Assembly: GCA_015061005.1 (NCBI GenBank)
Contig: SUXJ01000001.1
Span: 124,001-188,000 of the forward strand
Direction: 5' to 3'
DNA from: Bacteroidales bacterium
GTDB taxonomy: Bacteria; Bacteroidota; Bacteroidia; Bacteroidales; Muribaculaceae
DNA: 64,000 nucleotides
Part shown: positions 9,441 through 20,122 of the stretch, piece by piece
Layout of the letters: each line of letters starts with the position of its first letter
How positions within the stretch are numbered: the stretch's first letter is position 1
The notes under the pieces: generated by a model
Told to the model about the DNA's origin: nothing
Databases searched by the model: none
The model's input: only the letters and a program-made list of their open reading frames with translations
Position numbers and translations under genes: made by a program

Positions 9441-12400
9441 AACAACTTTTGCTCATTGCATTATGCGTCATCACGAGTCTGGGCATTTCGGCCAAAGACC
9501 TTGAGAAATTTATTATTAACGGGCGCATCGTCATGGCGGATACCACTGCATGGATACCGTTGGACAGCGTGCGTGTAAATCTTGTATCGGCAACCGATGC
9601 CACTTCGGTTCCATTTAAGTTGCTACTGGGGAATGACTCGACAAAGACAGTGGGCGCAGACGGCAATTTACGAATGCTGGTCTATGCCGGCAGAGGAAAC
9701 TACACTTTGACACTTGACCGCGAGGGTTATGACGTTAAAATGCACAATGTTGACGTAAAATTTCGCGACCAAAACACCGTGTGGATCGGCACTCAGCGAC
9801 TACATCGCGAAAAAGTGCATCAGCTAAACGAAGTGGAAGTAGTGGCCAGCCAAGTTCGTTTGGTGGTAAAGGGTGATACCCTCGTCTATAACGCCGACGC
9901 ATTTAACGTTGCCGAAGGCTCCATGCTTGAGGTGCTCATCAGGCAACTCGATGGCGTGGAACTATCGTCAGAGGGCCAAATAACGGTTAATGGTCGTTTT
10001 GTCAACTCACTACTTCTCAATGGCAAAGACTTCTTCAAGGGAGATCCGCAGATTGCACTTCAAAATTTGCCGGCGTATTCAGTCAAAAACGTTAAAGTAT
10101 ACGACAAGGCCGGTGATGACGAATATCTGACCCAAGAACGCTCCTCGCGCCTAACGCGCAATGAGCAAGATGAGAATCTGGTAATGGACGTTGTGCTTAA
10201 AAAAGAGTTTAACATCGGACTTATGGCCTCGGTTGAAGGAGGATATGGCACTGATAATCGTTGGATTGGCAAGGGGTTTGGCTTGGGATTTACGGAAAAG
10301 GTGAGATTTTCCGCCTTTGCCAACTGCAACAACATTCAAGACACTCAGACCACTAACTCAAAAGGCAACTGGCGAGGCGGAGGCGGAGGTTCGGGTGAAA
10401 TGGAAGTGGAGATGGGCGGTTTGGATTATATGTATGACAACGACAAATTCCGCATACAAGGTAACGCTGTGTTTACGTACTCGGATCGCAATGACCATTC
10501 TCAATCCTCGAAGACCAATTTCTATGATTCCGGCGACCTCTTTAAACGCAGCGAGACCAACAATGGCAATATTGCAAAGAGTTTGCGCAGCAGCCACGAA
10601 ATAAAGCAGAAATGGGAATCGGTATTTTTAGAAGCCGAAGTTGACATAAACTGGAATGCCACCGATGGAGACAACGTTAGCCGCGAAGCGACTTTCACGG
10701 AACTACCTATCGAGAGCTCGAGAATAGAAGCATTGGACTCAGTATTTGCTCGTCCGTATTCAGAACGCTACAACAGCATTTTGCTTAACCGGCTACGTAC
10801 TGCATCACGTTCGAACAACAACAATTTTAATACAAAAATCGAGCTTGACACCAAGATAAAAACTCCGGACATGGCAGGACGCATAGGCATAAGTGCAAAC
10901 GGGTCCTATTCATTTTCTGACCACAACATACGCAGCCTTTATGAACAGCATTTCGGTGGAGCGAACCAGGACCCGAATACCACTCCGGTCAATAGCGATC
11001 GATATACAACAAACGGCACTAATAATTACGATTTTAAACTAAACGTGAACTATCGGCGCACATGGGCTGAAATCATTGATGACAAATGGCAAAGTTCATG
11101 GACATTTAACGGTAATGCATCATTCAATCGGGCATATAATTCAAATGATGAATCATTATTTATTGCAGAAAATCAAACCCCGGAGGCATTGCCGTCGCTA
11201 ATCGCGCCGGAAAACGCCATTCAAGACCTCAATGATAGCTATAATTCAAACCAAGGCAATAATGACGTGAATGTGCGTGCAGCCGTCAACTATTCACACC
11301 AACCGATTGCACCAACCGACAACGGATTGAATCCATCGTTTCACGCGGGCCTTACACTGAACTACACCATGAACAATAAGCGCTTGGAATACAACACCAT
11401 GTTGCCCACCCATGAGGTAATCAAAAGCACAAAACATCACTTAACACCGAATTTCACCTTCTCGTTCTCATCAATCAACGAACAAAGAAGCTTCAACGTC
11501 AGAACGCAATACAGTTTCAGCGAAAGCGATCCGTCGCTGAATCTATTCCTTACAAATAGGACGAACACCAATCCTCTTTTTATCTATGAAAACAATGCTA
11601 AGAATCTGAAATCGTCAAGAACACACCGCGCCGGGTTCAGTATTAACCGATACGGGCGCAAGCGTCACGACAACTTCTATTTAACGGCAAATTGGGACCT
11701 CACGGACAATGCAATCGGTCGCGCCAACGAATACAACCCCAACACGGGAGTGACCATTTCCCGTCCAATGAATATCCAAGGCAATTGGAGCATATCAGGT
11801 TCAACGGGATACTCCATACCTTTCGGCAGCCGCGAGCAGTTCCGCATAAACATGAATATGAACGCCGGATATAACCATAGCGTTGACTTCCAGAGTTCAC
11901 AAGGTCCGGCAATGCGCTCGTTGGTGCGCAACACCAATCTGGGCGGAGATTTGGCACTGAACTATCAGCTTGAAAACGGCTCAACATTTTGGCTCAGCGG
12001 CGGACCGCATTGGACCAACGCACAATCAAAACGAGCGAATTTTCAGCCGATCAATGCCATGCAATACGGTCTCAACGCCGGCACGTCACTGATACTACCT
12101 TGGGATTTAAGATTCTTCACAAATATGAACATGAATATGCGCCGGGGCTATCAAGACGCGTCAATGAACGACACTCAATGGCTTTGGAATGCAAATATTT
12201 CCAAGCAGCTGCTCAAAGGCGCAATGACCATTCGCTTGACAGTTACCGATATACTCGGACAGATAGACCCGGTTTATATAACCGTGAACGCACAAGGACG
12301 AAGCGAAACATGGACCAATACCATGCCACGCTACGGAATGATTACAATTCAGTGGCGCTTCAACCACACTCCGGCAAAGGTAGGCGACAAAAAACCGAGA

Positions 12401-12457
12401 GAGATGCGTGAACCGCGTGGTAGCGAACGCAAGATGCCACGTCCACCACGCCGCTAA
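9437..12457 (+). CDS. Outer membrane beta-barrel family protein (TonB-dependent-receptor-like plug and barrel)
   Basis: Signal peptide MKQLLLIALCVITSLGISA; LNEVEVVASQVRLVVKGDTLVYNADAFNVAEGSMLEVLIRQLDGVEL; long aromatic-rich barrel. ATGA overlap with the upstream CDS. Confidence 0.9.
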   Translation: MKQLLLIALCVITSLGISAKDLEKFIINGRIVMADTTAWIPLDSVRVNLVSATDATSVPFKLLLGNDSTKTVGADGNLRMLVYAGRGNYTLTLDREGYDVKMHNVDVKFRDQNTVWIGTQRLHREKVHQLNEVEVVASQVRLVVKGDTLVYNADAFNVAEGSMLEVLIRQLDGVELSSEGQITVNGRFVNSLLLNGKDFFKGDPQIALQNLPAYSVKNVKVYDKAGDDEYLTQERSSRLTRNEQDENLVMDVVLKKEFNIGLMASVEGGYGTDNRWIGKGFGLGFTEKVRFSAFANCNNIQDTQTTNSKGNWRGGGGGSGEMEVEMGGLDYMYDNDKFRIQGNAVFTYSDRNDHSQSSKTNFYDSGDLFKRSETNNGNIAKSLRSSHEIKQKWESVFLEAEVDINWNATDGDNVSREATFTELPIESSRIEALDSVFARPYSERYNSILLNRLRTASRSNNNNFNTKIELDTKIKTPDMAGRIGISANGSYSFSDHNIRSLYEQHFGGANQDPNTTPVNSDRYTTNGTNNYDFKLNVNYRRTWAEIIDDKWQSSWTFNGNASFNRAYNSNDESLFIAENQTPEALPSLIAPENAIQDLNDSYNSNQGNNDVNVRAAVNYSHQPIAPTDNGLNPSFHAGLTLNYTMNNKRLEYNTMLPTHEVIKSTKHHLTPNFTFSFSSINEQRSFNVRTQYSFSESDPSLNLFLTNRTNTNPLFIYENNAKNLKSSRTHRAGFSINRYGRKRHDNFYLTANWDLTDNAIGRANEYNPNTGVTISRPMNIQGNWSISGSTGYSIPFGSREQFRINMNMNAGYNHSVDFQSSQGPAMRSLVRNTNLGGDLALNYQLENGSTFWLSGGPHWTNAQSKRANFQPINAMQYGLNAGTSLILPWDLRFFTNMNMNMRRGYQDASMNDTQWLWNANISKQLLKGAMTIRLTVTDILGQIDPVYITVNAQGRSETWTNTMPRYGMITIQWRFNHTPAKVGDKKPREMREPRGSERKMPRPPRR

Positions 12458-12478
12458 TAATCAACAGTCTGCTAAAAC

Positions 12479-12509
12479 AAAAAAATCAACTCGAATGAGT
12501 TGATTTTTT
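12479..12509. terminator. Bidirectional Rho-independent terminator
   Basis: AAAAAAATCAACTC-GAAT-GAGTTGATTTTTT between the OMP gene (+) and tRNA-Gln (-). Confidence 0.85.
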
Positions 12510-12510
12510 G

Positions 12511-12581
12511 TTGCCTTGGAAGGATTCGAACCCTCACAGGCGGAACCAGAATCCGACGTGCTACCATTACACCACAAGGCA
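12511..12581 (-). tRNA. tRNA-Gln (anticodon CUG)
   Basis: Reverse complement TGCCTTGTGGTGTAATGGTAGCACGTCGGATTCTGGTTCCGCCTGTGAGGGTTCGAATCCTTCCAAGGCA: 7-bp acceptor stem, TTCGAAT T-loop, anticodon loop TTCTGGT. Confidence 0.9.
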
Positions 12582-12744
12582 ATATGATTGCAGAAAAGAT
12601 AACCCCTTTTTGCGAGTGCAAATTTACGGCAACTTTTTGGATTGTGCAAATTTTTCAATCAATTTTGTGCACAATTCTTTCGAACTCGTGGAGTTTTGGA
12701 AACTACGAAGAGTCAGGAGGGTTGATTTATGTGAAGTTTTTGCG

Positions 12745-12752
12745 TAACTTTG
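12745..12752 (+). promoter_or_regulatory. Putative -7 element (TAACTTTG) of uvrB
   Basis: gcgTAACTTTGcagattATG; 7 nt from the last G to the ATG. Confidence 0.5.
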
Positions 12753-12758
12753 CAGATT

Positions 12759-14852
12759 ATGAAATTCAAACTCAATTCACTATATCAACCTACAGGCGAC
12801 CAGCCTCAGGCCATTGATGCCTTGGTGCAAGGAGTAGATGAAGGGCTCGACGCTCAAGTGCTCCTCGGAGTGACCGGCTCGGGAAAAACATTTACAATGG
12901 CCAACGTGATAGAGCGCGTTCAGCGCCCCACCCTCATATTGAGCCATAACAAGACACTTGCCGCACAACTATATTCAGAGTTCAAACAATTTTTCCCGGA
13001 CAATTCGGTTCAGTACTTCGTTAGCTATTACGATTATTATCAACCAGAAGCCTACATACCCGGCATTGACCGCTATATAGAAAAAGACTTGATGATCAAC
13101 GACGAAATTGAGCGGTTGCGGCTTTCAACAGTCTCAGCACTGCTTTCCGGACGCAAAGATGTGGTCGTTGTGAGTTCGGTGAGTTGTCTTTTCGGCATGG
13201 GCAATCCCGCCGACTTCGATGCCAACGTTATCGAAATCCACGTAGGTCAACAAATTGCGCGCAATAACTTTTTGCGGCAATTGGTTGCATCACTCTATAG
13301 TCGCAATGAAGCCGACCTTGCCCGAGGCACGTTCAGAGTACGCGGCGACTCGGTAGAAATCCGCTTGGCATACGAAGAAATCACATTAAGAGTATCATTT
13401 TGGGGCGATGAGATAGAAAGTATTAAAACCGTGCACCCCACCGACGGAGTGAGCCTCGGACAACACGATGAGTTCAAAATATATCCCGCCAACTTGTTTG
13501 TAACCTCTCAAGAACGACAAAACGCAGCTCTTGCACAAATCAGCCTTGATTTGGGCGACCGTATCGGCGACTTTGAACGCGAAAACAAGCTCGTTGAAGC
13601 GCAACGCATTCGTGAACGCGTCACCTATGATATGGAAATGATTCGCGAACTGGGTCATTGCTCCGGAATTGAGAACTATTCACGATATTTCGATGGTCGC
13701 AATCCCGGCGAACGGCCTTTCTGCCTATTAGATTATTTTCCAAAAGACTTTCTTACAATAATTGATGAGAGCCACGTAACCGTGCCACAAATTCGTGCCA
13801 TGTATGGAGGAGACGTATCACGCAAGAATAACCTGGTTGACTACGGATTTCGCTTACCGGCGGCTCTGGACAACAGACCGCTTAAATTTGAAGAGTTCGA
13901 ATCATTAGTGCCTCAAACCATATATGTATCAGCTACTCCCGCCGATTATGAACTACACCGCTGCGAAGGAATAGTGGTAGAGCAAGTGATTCGTCCGACC
14001 GGACTGCTTGACCCGGTGATAGAGGTGCGCCCTTCGCTTAATCAAATCGATGATTTGATGGAAGAAATCAGATTGCGCACAGACAATAGCGAACGCACAT
14101 TGGTCACAACCCTTACGAAACGTATGGCGGAAGAGTTGAATGACTACCTCGCCAAGTTTGACATTAAGACAGCTTATCTGCACAGCGATGTTGACACAAT
14201 GGAACGCATAAAGATTCTAGATGACCTTAGAGCGGGGGTTTACGATGTGGTTGTCGGCGTAAATCTGCTACGCGAAGGGCTTGACTTGCCCGAGGTGAGC
14301 TTGGTAGCAATCTTAGATGCCGACAAAGAGGGATTTTTGCGCAGCCATCGTTCGTTGACACAAACCGTAGGCCGCGCAGCACGCAACTTAAACGGGCGCG
14401 TAATCATGTATGCCGACAAGGTCACCGACTCAATGCAACGCACCATTGACGAAACCGAACGCAGACGCTCCCTACAACTTGCCTATAATGAAGAACACGG
14501 CATTACACCTCAAGCTATTATCAAAGCGCGCAATCACATTGTCGGACTTGACCGCGATGCAATTGAAGATATGACGCCCGCAGGCCGCATCAAGCAAAGC
14601 AAACCTGCGACGAAAAAAGCCGTTGGCTCAGTTGTGGTGCCCTATGAAACGGAATACACCGGAAAAGTTGACATCGCAGCAGACCCTGTGGTGAGATATA
14701 TGACTCCCGACGCAATGCGCAAAAACATTGAAAAGTTAAAGCAACAAATGATGCAGGCCGCCAAAAAGATGGACTTCCTTGAAGCGGCACGCTTACGCGA
14801 TGAAATGCTGATGATGGAAGATGCGTTAAAGGACAAGGAGGTAAACTTATGA
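12759..14852 (+). CDS. uvrB: Excinuclease ABC subunit B
   Basis: QVLLGVTGSGKTFTMANVIE, YYDYYQPEAYIP, LREGLDLPEVSLVAILDADKEGFLRS, C-terminal UVR motif. Start set to ATG 12759 (ORF track uses TTG 12750). Confidence 0.98.
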   Translation: MKFKLNSLYQPTGDQPQAIDALVQGVDEGLDAQVLLGVTGSGKTFTMANVIERVQRPTLILSHNKTLAAQLYSEFKQFFPDNSVQYFVSYYDYYQPEAYIPGIDRYIEKDLMINDEIERLRLSTVSALLSGRKDVVVVSSVSCLFGMGNPADFDANVIEIHVGQQIARNNFLRQLVASLYSRNEADLARGTFRVRGDSVEIRLAYEEITLRVSFWGDEIESIKTVHPTDGVSLGQHDEFKIYPANLFVTSQERQNAALAQISLDLGDRIGDFERENKLVEAQRIRERVTYDMEMIRELGHCSGIENYSRYFDGRNPGERPFCLLDYFPKDFLTIIDESHVTVPQIRAMYGGDVSRKNNLVDYGFRLPAALDNRPLKFEEFESLVPQTIYVSATPADYELHRCEGIVVEQVIRPTGLLDPVIEVRPSLNQIDDLMEEIRLRTDNSERTLVTTLTKRMAEELNDYLAKFDIKTAYLHSDVDTMERIKILDDLRAGVYDVVVGVNLLREGLDLPEVSLVAILDADKEGFLRSHRSLTQTVGRAARNLNGRVIMYADKVTDSMQRTIDETERRRSLQLAYNEEHGITPQAIIKARNHIVGLDRDAIEDMTPAGRIKQSKPATKKAVGSVVVPYETEYTGKVDIAADPVVRYMTPDAMRKNIEKLKQQMMQAAKKMDFLEAARLRDEMLMMEDALKDKEVNL

Positions 14853-16696
14853 ACCCAACTACGGATAAATATTTGCCCACTTCCGTTAAAGAAATGGAAG
14901 CCCTCGGTTGGGACTACGTTGATGTGGTTCTATTCAGCGGCGACGCCTACGTAGATCATCCGTCGTTTGGTGCAGCCGTAATCGGACGAACTTTGCAAGC
15001 ACTAGGATTAAACGTTGCGATAGTTCCGCAACCGAATTGGCGAGATGACCTCAGAGATTTTCGCAAGTTCGGCACACCACGCCTGTTCTTCGGAGTATCA
15101 GCCGGGGCAATGGACTCTATGGTGAACCACTACACAGCGGCACGACGCAAACGCCATGATGATGCCTACACGCCAAACGGACGCGCCGGCGCACGTCCTG
15201 ACTATCCCACAATCGTGTATTCCGAAATTCTGCGCAAACTATATCCCGGAGTACCGATTATTGCCGGAGGAATTGAGGCATCGATGAGACGACTGAGCCA
15301 TTATGACTATTGGCAAGACCGACTTCGCCCATCAATAATCACAGAAGCCCCTGTGGACATGATTATTTATGGCATGGGCGAAAAGCCGATAAGCGAGCTC
15401 GTGAGACGACTTGGAAAAGGCGAAAACATTGCAACCATTCACGACATACCGCAAACCGTTGTTCGCATGAAAGCGAGTGAAATTCCGGCAGCCGATGAGC
15501 ACAACATTATATTGAACAGCTACGAAAGATGCCGGAGCGACAAGCGACTACAATCCTCTAATTTCAAACACATAGAGCAGCAAAGCAACTGCCTCAGCCC
15601 CGACACGACCCTTTGGCAACAACATGGTCGGCACGCAGTTAGAGTCAATCCGATGTATGCACCTCTCAGCACTGAAGAAACCGATGCGAGCTTTGATCTT
15701 CCGTATACCCGACTCCCCCACCCTCGCTACCAAGGCAAAACCATTCCGGCGTATGAAATGATACGCCACTCCATTTGCTTGCACCGAGGCTGTTTTGGAG
15801 GTTGCTCATTCTGCACCATTTCAGCCCACCAAGGCAAGTTTATTGCGTCACGATCCAAAGCCTCGATTATGCGCGAAGTGGAAGCCGTTACCGGTATGCC
15901 TGACTTCAAGGGATATATTTCAGACTTAGGTGGTCCAAGCGCTAACATGTATGGAATGGGAGGCAAAGATACAAACATCTGCGCAAAATGTTTGCGCCCA
16001 AGTTGTTTACATCCGAAACCATGCCCCAACCTTAACAACGACCATCGACCTCTGCTTGAAATTTACCGTGAAGTCAATGCAATGCCGGCAGTAAAGAAGG
16101 CGTTCATCGGCTCCGGAGTGCGCTATGACCTTGCAATGGCTCCGGCCGGCTCCAAGACCGTTGACGAGGCCAATCGCAGTTACTGCGAGGAGCTTATCGC
16201 TCACCACGTCAGCGGCCGACTGAAAGTGGCGCCGGAACACACGGAGTCCCACGTGGTGCACTTGATGAGAAAACCGGATTTTACGCTTTTCTATAAATTT
16301 CGCGATATTTTCGATGCCGTAAATCGCAAGCATGGGCTGCGCCAACAACTCATCCCCTACTTCATCTCCAGCCACCCGGGCTGCCGCGAAGCGGACATGG
16401 CACAATTAGCGGCTACCACTCGCCAACTCAACATGCACCTTGAACAAGTTCAAGACTTCACTCCCACACCGATGACGTTGAGCACCGAGATATATTATAC
16501 CGGAATTCACCCCTACACAGGCGAAAAAGTATATTGCGCCACCGATTCCAAAGCCAAAGAAGCGCAACGACAATACTTCTTCTGGTATGACCGCGAACGC
16601 ACTGCGAGCATCATGCAATCTCTGCGCAAAATAGGACGCTCCGACCTCATTGCGCAAATCTTTCCTCGGAAAAAGCCCGGTCAACGATCGCGATAG
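14849..16696 (+). CDS. YgiQ-family radical SAM protein
   Basis: HRGCFGGCSFCTISAHQGKFI (CxxxCxxC), GGIEASMRRLSHYDYW, KVAPEHTESHVVHLMRKP. Confidence 0.95.
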   Translation: MNPTTDKYLPTSVKEMEALGWDYVDVVLFSGDAYVDHPSFGAAVIGRTLQALGLNVAIVPQPNWRDDLRDFRKFGTPRLFFGVSAGAMDSMVNHYTAARRKRHDDAYTPNGRAGARPDYPTIVYSEILRKLYPGVPIIAGGIEASMRRLSHYDYWQDRLRPSIITEAPVDMIIYGMGEKPISELVRRLGKGENIATIHDIPQTVVRMKASEIPAADEHNIILNSYERCRSDKRLQSSNFKHIEQQSNCLSPDTTLWQQHGRHAVRVNPMYAPLSTEETDASFDLPYTRLPHPRYQGKTIPAYEMIRHSICLHRGCFGGCSFCTISAHQGKFIASRSKASIMREVEAVTGMPDFKGYISDLGGPSANMYGMGGKDTNICAKCLRPSCLHPKPCPNLNNDHRPLLEIYREVNAMPAVKKAFIGSGVRYDLAMAPAGSKTVDEANRSYCEELIAHHVSGRLKVAPEHTESHVVHLMRKPDFTLFYKFRDIFDAVNRKHGLRQQLIPYFISSHPGCREADMAQLAATTRQLNMHLEQVQDFTPTPMTLSTEIYYTGIHPYTGEKVYCATDSKAKEAQRQYFFWYDRERTASIMQSLRKIGRSDLIAQIFPRKKPGQRSR

Positions 16697-17187
16697 TCGG
16701 CAAGCATCGCTTGCAGTTTCTGACGAGCAAAGAAGATACGACTTTTCACAGTACCAAGCGGAAGACCCATTTGCTCTGCAATTTCGCTATACTTGAAGCC
16801 GGCCACATGCATTGAGAACGGCACTCTGTATTCATCGGGAAAGCTGTTGATTGCGGCAGTAATCTCTCCTGCGGCATAAGCCCCTTCCACACTGTCAATA
16901 CCACTCTCCTTAGCAGTGTTCAAATGGTATAAATCTTCGGTTTGATCTATTATCGTAGCCGAACGCACTTGATGACGATAGTTATTTATGAATATATTAC
17001 GCATTATTGTAAATACCCAGCCTTTAAAATTCACATTCTCAGCATACTTATCCTCATTATCAAGCACCTTAACAAAAGTGTCCTGCAAAAGATCGTAAGC
17101 ATCATCACGATTTGACGTCAGCATATAAGCAAAGTTTAAAAGATTTCCTTGCAAAGCCAATAACCTCGTTTGAATTTTAGTTTCCAT
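16681..17187 (-). CDS. ECF-type RNA polymerase sigma factor
   Basis: DAYDLLQDTFVKVL, NFKGWVFTIMRNIFINNYR, YSEIAEQMGLPLGTVKSRIFFARQKL (sigma-2 and sigma-4). Confidence 0.93.
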   Translation of the reverse strand: METKIQTRLLALQGNLLNFAYMLTSNRDDAYDLLQDTFVKVLDNEDKYAENVNFKGWVFTIMRNIFINNYRHQVRSATIIDQTEDLYHLNTAKESGIDSVEGAYAAGEITAAINSFPDEYRVPFSMHVAGFKYSEIAEQMGLPLGTVKSRIFFARQKLQAMLADYRDR

Positions 17188-17501
17188 AAAAATAGTTATT
17201 AAAAAAATTAATATTGACCTTATTTGGATAATTTGACATCATAAATGCAGAACGAAAAGAATAGAATCACTACCGTTCGCGGCGCAAATATACAAAAAAT
17301 TTTATAATCCAAATATTTTTGCGTATTTTTTTATGTTAAAATTCATTTTTATTAATCATATTGTATTTATACCATTAGTTTTCAGCCATTTAAAAATCTA
17401 CGAATTGCAACACATTTGTGTTACAATTTGACACTTAACATTGCAAACTTGCAAAATTCTCACAATTTTCGTATTTTCGCACATAATAAGAACACTCCGA
17501 C

Positions 17502-17945
17502 ATGGACACACCGCGCGAAAACAAACAACTTGCTTTAGATAAACGCTATCTGCGCATGGCGCGCATTTGGGCGGAAAATTCTTACTGCACCCGCCGCAAA
17601 GTAGGAGCAATCATAGTGGACGGCTCGATGATTATCTCCGACGGCTTTAACGGAACGCCATCTGGGTTTGAAAACATTTGTGAAGACGAAAACGGGCTGA
17701 CAAAGCCTTATGTACTTCATGCTGAAGCCAATGCGATTTCGAAAGTGGCACGCAGCACCAACTCCAGCCAAGGAGCAACACTATATGTAACAGCCTCACC
17801 CTGCTTGGAGTGCTCGAAACTCATAATCCAAGCCGGTATTAAACGCGTTGTATATAACGAAAACTATCGCATTACTGATGGCATAGACCTATTGCGTCGT
17901 GCCGGAGTGGAATGCGAACTCATAGAAAACTTAAATGAAGAATAA
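17502..17945 (+). CDS. dCMP/cytidine deaminase-family protein
   Basis: HAEANAISK and SPCLECSKLIIQAGIKRVVY zinc-deaminase motifs. Confidence 0.93.
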   Translation: MDTPRENKQLALDKRYLRMARIWAENSYCTRRKVGAIIVDGSMIISDGFNGTPSGFENICEDENGLTKPYVLHAEANAISKVARSTNSSQGATLYVTASPCLECSKLIIQAGIKRVVYNENYRITDGIDLLRRAGVECELIENLNEE

Positions 17946-19599
17946 TAACAAAGGTGCACTCATCGGAGTGCCCGTACTGATAGTAGCCGCCCTACTATTC
18001 GGATTGCTGCTCGGCAGCCAACTGCCCACACACGACCGCATTTCTCCCCGACAGGCTGAGATTCCCGGAGTTGGCAAACTCGCTGAAGTAATGGAACTGC
18101 TACGCGATAATTATGTTGACCCCATATCCCCTGACTCGCTCATTGAAGATATACTACCGGAGATGCTCAAAAACCTTGATCCTCACACGGTTTATATCTC
18201 AGGAGAGGACATAGACGATGCCAATACGGAAATTGAAGGCTCGTTTTTTGGCATAGGAATTTCATATCAATTGATGAACGACACGATTACCATTTTGGAA
18301 ATCATATCCGGAGGACCCTCGGAGAGAGTCGGCTTGATGGCCGGTGACCGAATTATTGAGATAGATGATTCCGTTATGGTTGAAAAAGGGCTCTCTGCCA
18401 ACGACGTCGTGAAGTTGCTCCGCGGACCGGAAGGCACCAAAGTCAAGGTAGGGATAAAACGTAATGGCACTCCCGATTTGCTATCTTACGAAATAATCCG
18501 CGGAGAAATCCCCATCAATTCAATCGATGCATCTTACATGATTACCCCCACAACGGGCTACATCAAAGTCAACACATTCAGTAGAAACACATTTGATGAG
18601 TTTCTCACGGCAATGATTCTGCTTAAGTCCTCCGGCGCAGAGAACTTCATACTCGATTTGCGAGGCAACGGTGGCGGACTGCTCGGAACCGCCATTGCCA
18701 TGGCAAATGAATTTCTGCAAGCAGCTGACGCCATCGTGGAGACACGAGGCAGAAACGAAATTACCAATGATTTGGTTTTTGCCAACGGTCTTGGTTCATG
18801 TAAGAGAGGGCAGCTCGTTGTACTTATTGACGAGTTTTCCGCATCGGCGAGCGAAATTGTTGCCGGTGCTATACAAGATAATGATCGCGGACTGATTATC
18901 GGACGCCGCTCATTCGGCAAGGGTTTGGTACAGATACAAGAAACCCTGTCGGACAGCTCGGCATTGCGCATCACCACGCAGCGCTACTATACCCCCTCGG
19001 GTCGATGCATTCAAAAACCATTCACAAAAGGGAATTTTGATAATTACGACCTGGAAATTCTTGATCGCTACAATTCCGGCGAAGCATTCTCGGCCGATAG
19101 CGCAAAGTTCGACAAGAGCCAAATCTTTTATACGGCTGCCGGTCGTACAGTATATGGCGGAGGGGGCATCATGCCGGATAAGTTTGTTCCTGCCGACACA
19201 AGTAACCTGACAGGCTGGTACACCCAAGTGGTCAACGCCGGTTTGCTCCACAAATTTGCGTTCAAATATGCCGATGAGAATCGAACTCGACTTGATCAAG
19301 CCTCATCATCGTCCGAAATATTAACGTTACTGCCTTCCGATGGGGCTTTGCTCTCAGAATTCGTGCGCTACGCGGCAGATAATGGCATTGCCGCACGATG
19401 GTATTACATCAACATTTCGCGTCCGCTATTATTAACAAACATTAAAGCCCTAATAGCCAGAGACATTCTCGGTTCTGCCGCATTCTACGAAATACACAAC
19501 ACCTCCGACAATGTGGTTGCCGAAGCACTCCGGGCAATTGCCGACGGAAGCGCAAGTTGCATAGCAAATGAACAAGCAGGAAATACGCAAAGAGATTAA
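17935..19599 (+). CDS. S41-family C-terminal processing peptidase (PDZ)
   Basis: N-terminal TM, PDZ region GLMAGDRIIEIDDSVM, FSASASEIVAGAIQDNDRGLIIGRRSFGKGLVQ. Confidence 0.93.
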   Translation: MKNNNKGALIGVPVLIVAALLFGLLLGSQLPTHDRISPRQAEIPGVGKLAEVMELLRDNYVDPISPDSLIEDILPEMLKNLDPHTVYISGEDIDDANTEIEGSFFGIGISYQLMNDTITILEIISGGPSERVGLMAGDRIIEIDDSVMVEKGLSANDVVKLLRGPEGTKVKVGIKRNGTPDLLSYEIIRGEIPINSIDASYMITPTTGYIKVNTFSRNTFDEFLTAMILLKSSGAENFILDLRGNGGGLLGTAIAMANEFLQAADAIVETRGRNEITNDLVFANGLGSCKRGQLVVLIDEFSASASEIVAGAIQDNDRGLIIGRRSFGKGLVQIQETLSDSSALRITTQRYYTPSGRCIQKPFTKGNFDNYDLEILDRYNSGEAFSADSAKFDKSQIFYTAAGRTVYGGGGIMPDKFVPADTSNLTGWYTQVVNAGLLHKFAFKYADENRTRLDQASSSSEILTLLPSDGALLSEFVRYAADNGIAARWYYINISRPLLLTNIKALIARDILGSAAFYEIHNTSDNVVAEALRAIADGSASCIANEQAGNTQRD

Positions 19600-20107
19600 A
19601 GTACTGAAACTTGCGTTGACAGATAACGAACGTAAACAAGCGACACACGCTGTCTTCGCAAAAATAGAGGGAATGACCGCCTTTCATTTGGCGCAACGCA
19701 TTTTGCTGTATAACGCTCTGCCGGACGAGTTGCCCACCTATGAACACATAAAGAAATGGGCACTACGGAAACAAATCTTTCTGCCCAGAGTCAATGGAGA
19801 AGAACTTGAAATCGTTCAGTATGATCCAAACGACTTGCGCATCGGAGCGTTCGGCATTGAAGAACCGCAAGGTAACAACATTGTTGATCCCAATAGCATA
19901 GACTTGATTATAGTACCGGCGGTTGCATTTGACACTGCATGTAACCGCTTGGGGCGAGGCAAAGGATTTTATGATCGGCTGCTAACCAAGACTCGCGCCA
20001 CTACAATCGGTGTCGGCTACGACATTCAACTTATCAGCGACGGCATACCGACTGAACCGCATGACGTGAAACTCGATTATGTAATCACTCCAACATTTTC
20101 TGAATAA
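19568..20107 (+). CDS. 5-formyltetrahydrofolate cyclo-ligase
   Basis: DLIIVPAVAFDTACNRLGRGKGFYDRLL, IGVGYDIQL. Confidence 0.92.
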   Translation: MNKQEIRKEIKVLKLALTDNERKQATHAVFAKIEGMTAFHLAQRILLYNALPDELPTYEHIKKWALRKQIFLPRVNGEELEIVQYDPNDLRIGAFGIEEPQGNNIVDPNSIDLIIVPAVAFDTACNRLGRGKGFYDRLLTKTRATTIGVGYDIQLISDGIPTEPHDVKLDYVITPTFSE

Positions 20108-20122
20108 ACACCATTCATCAAC

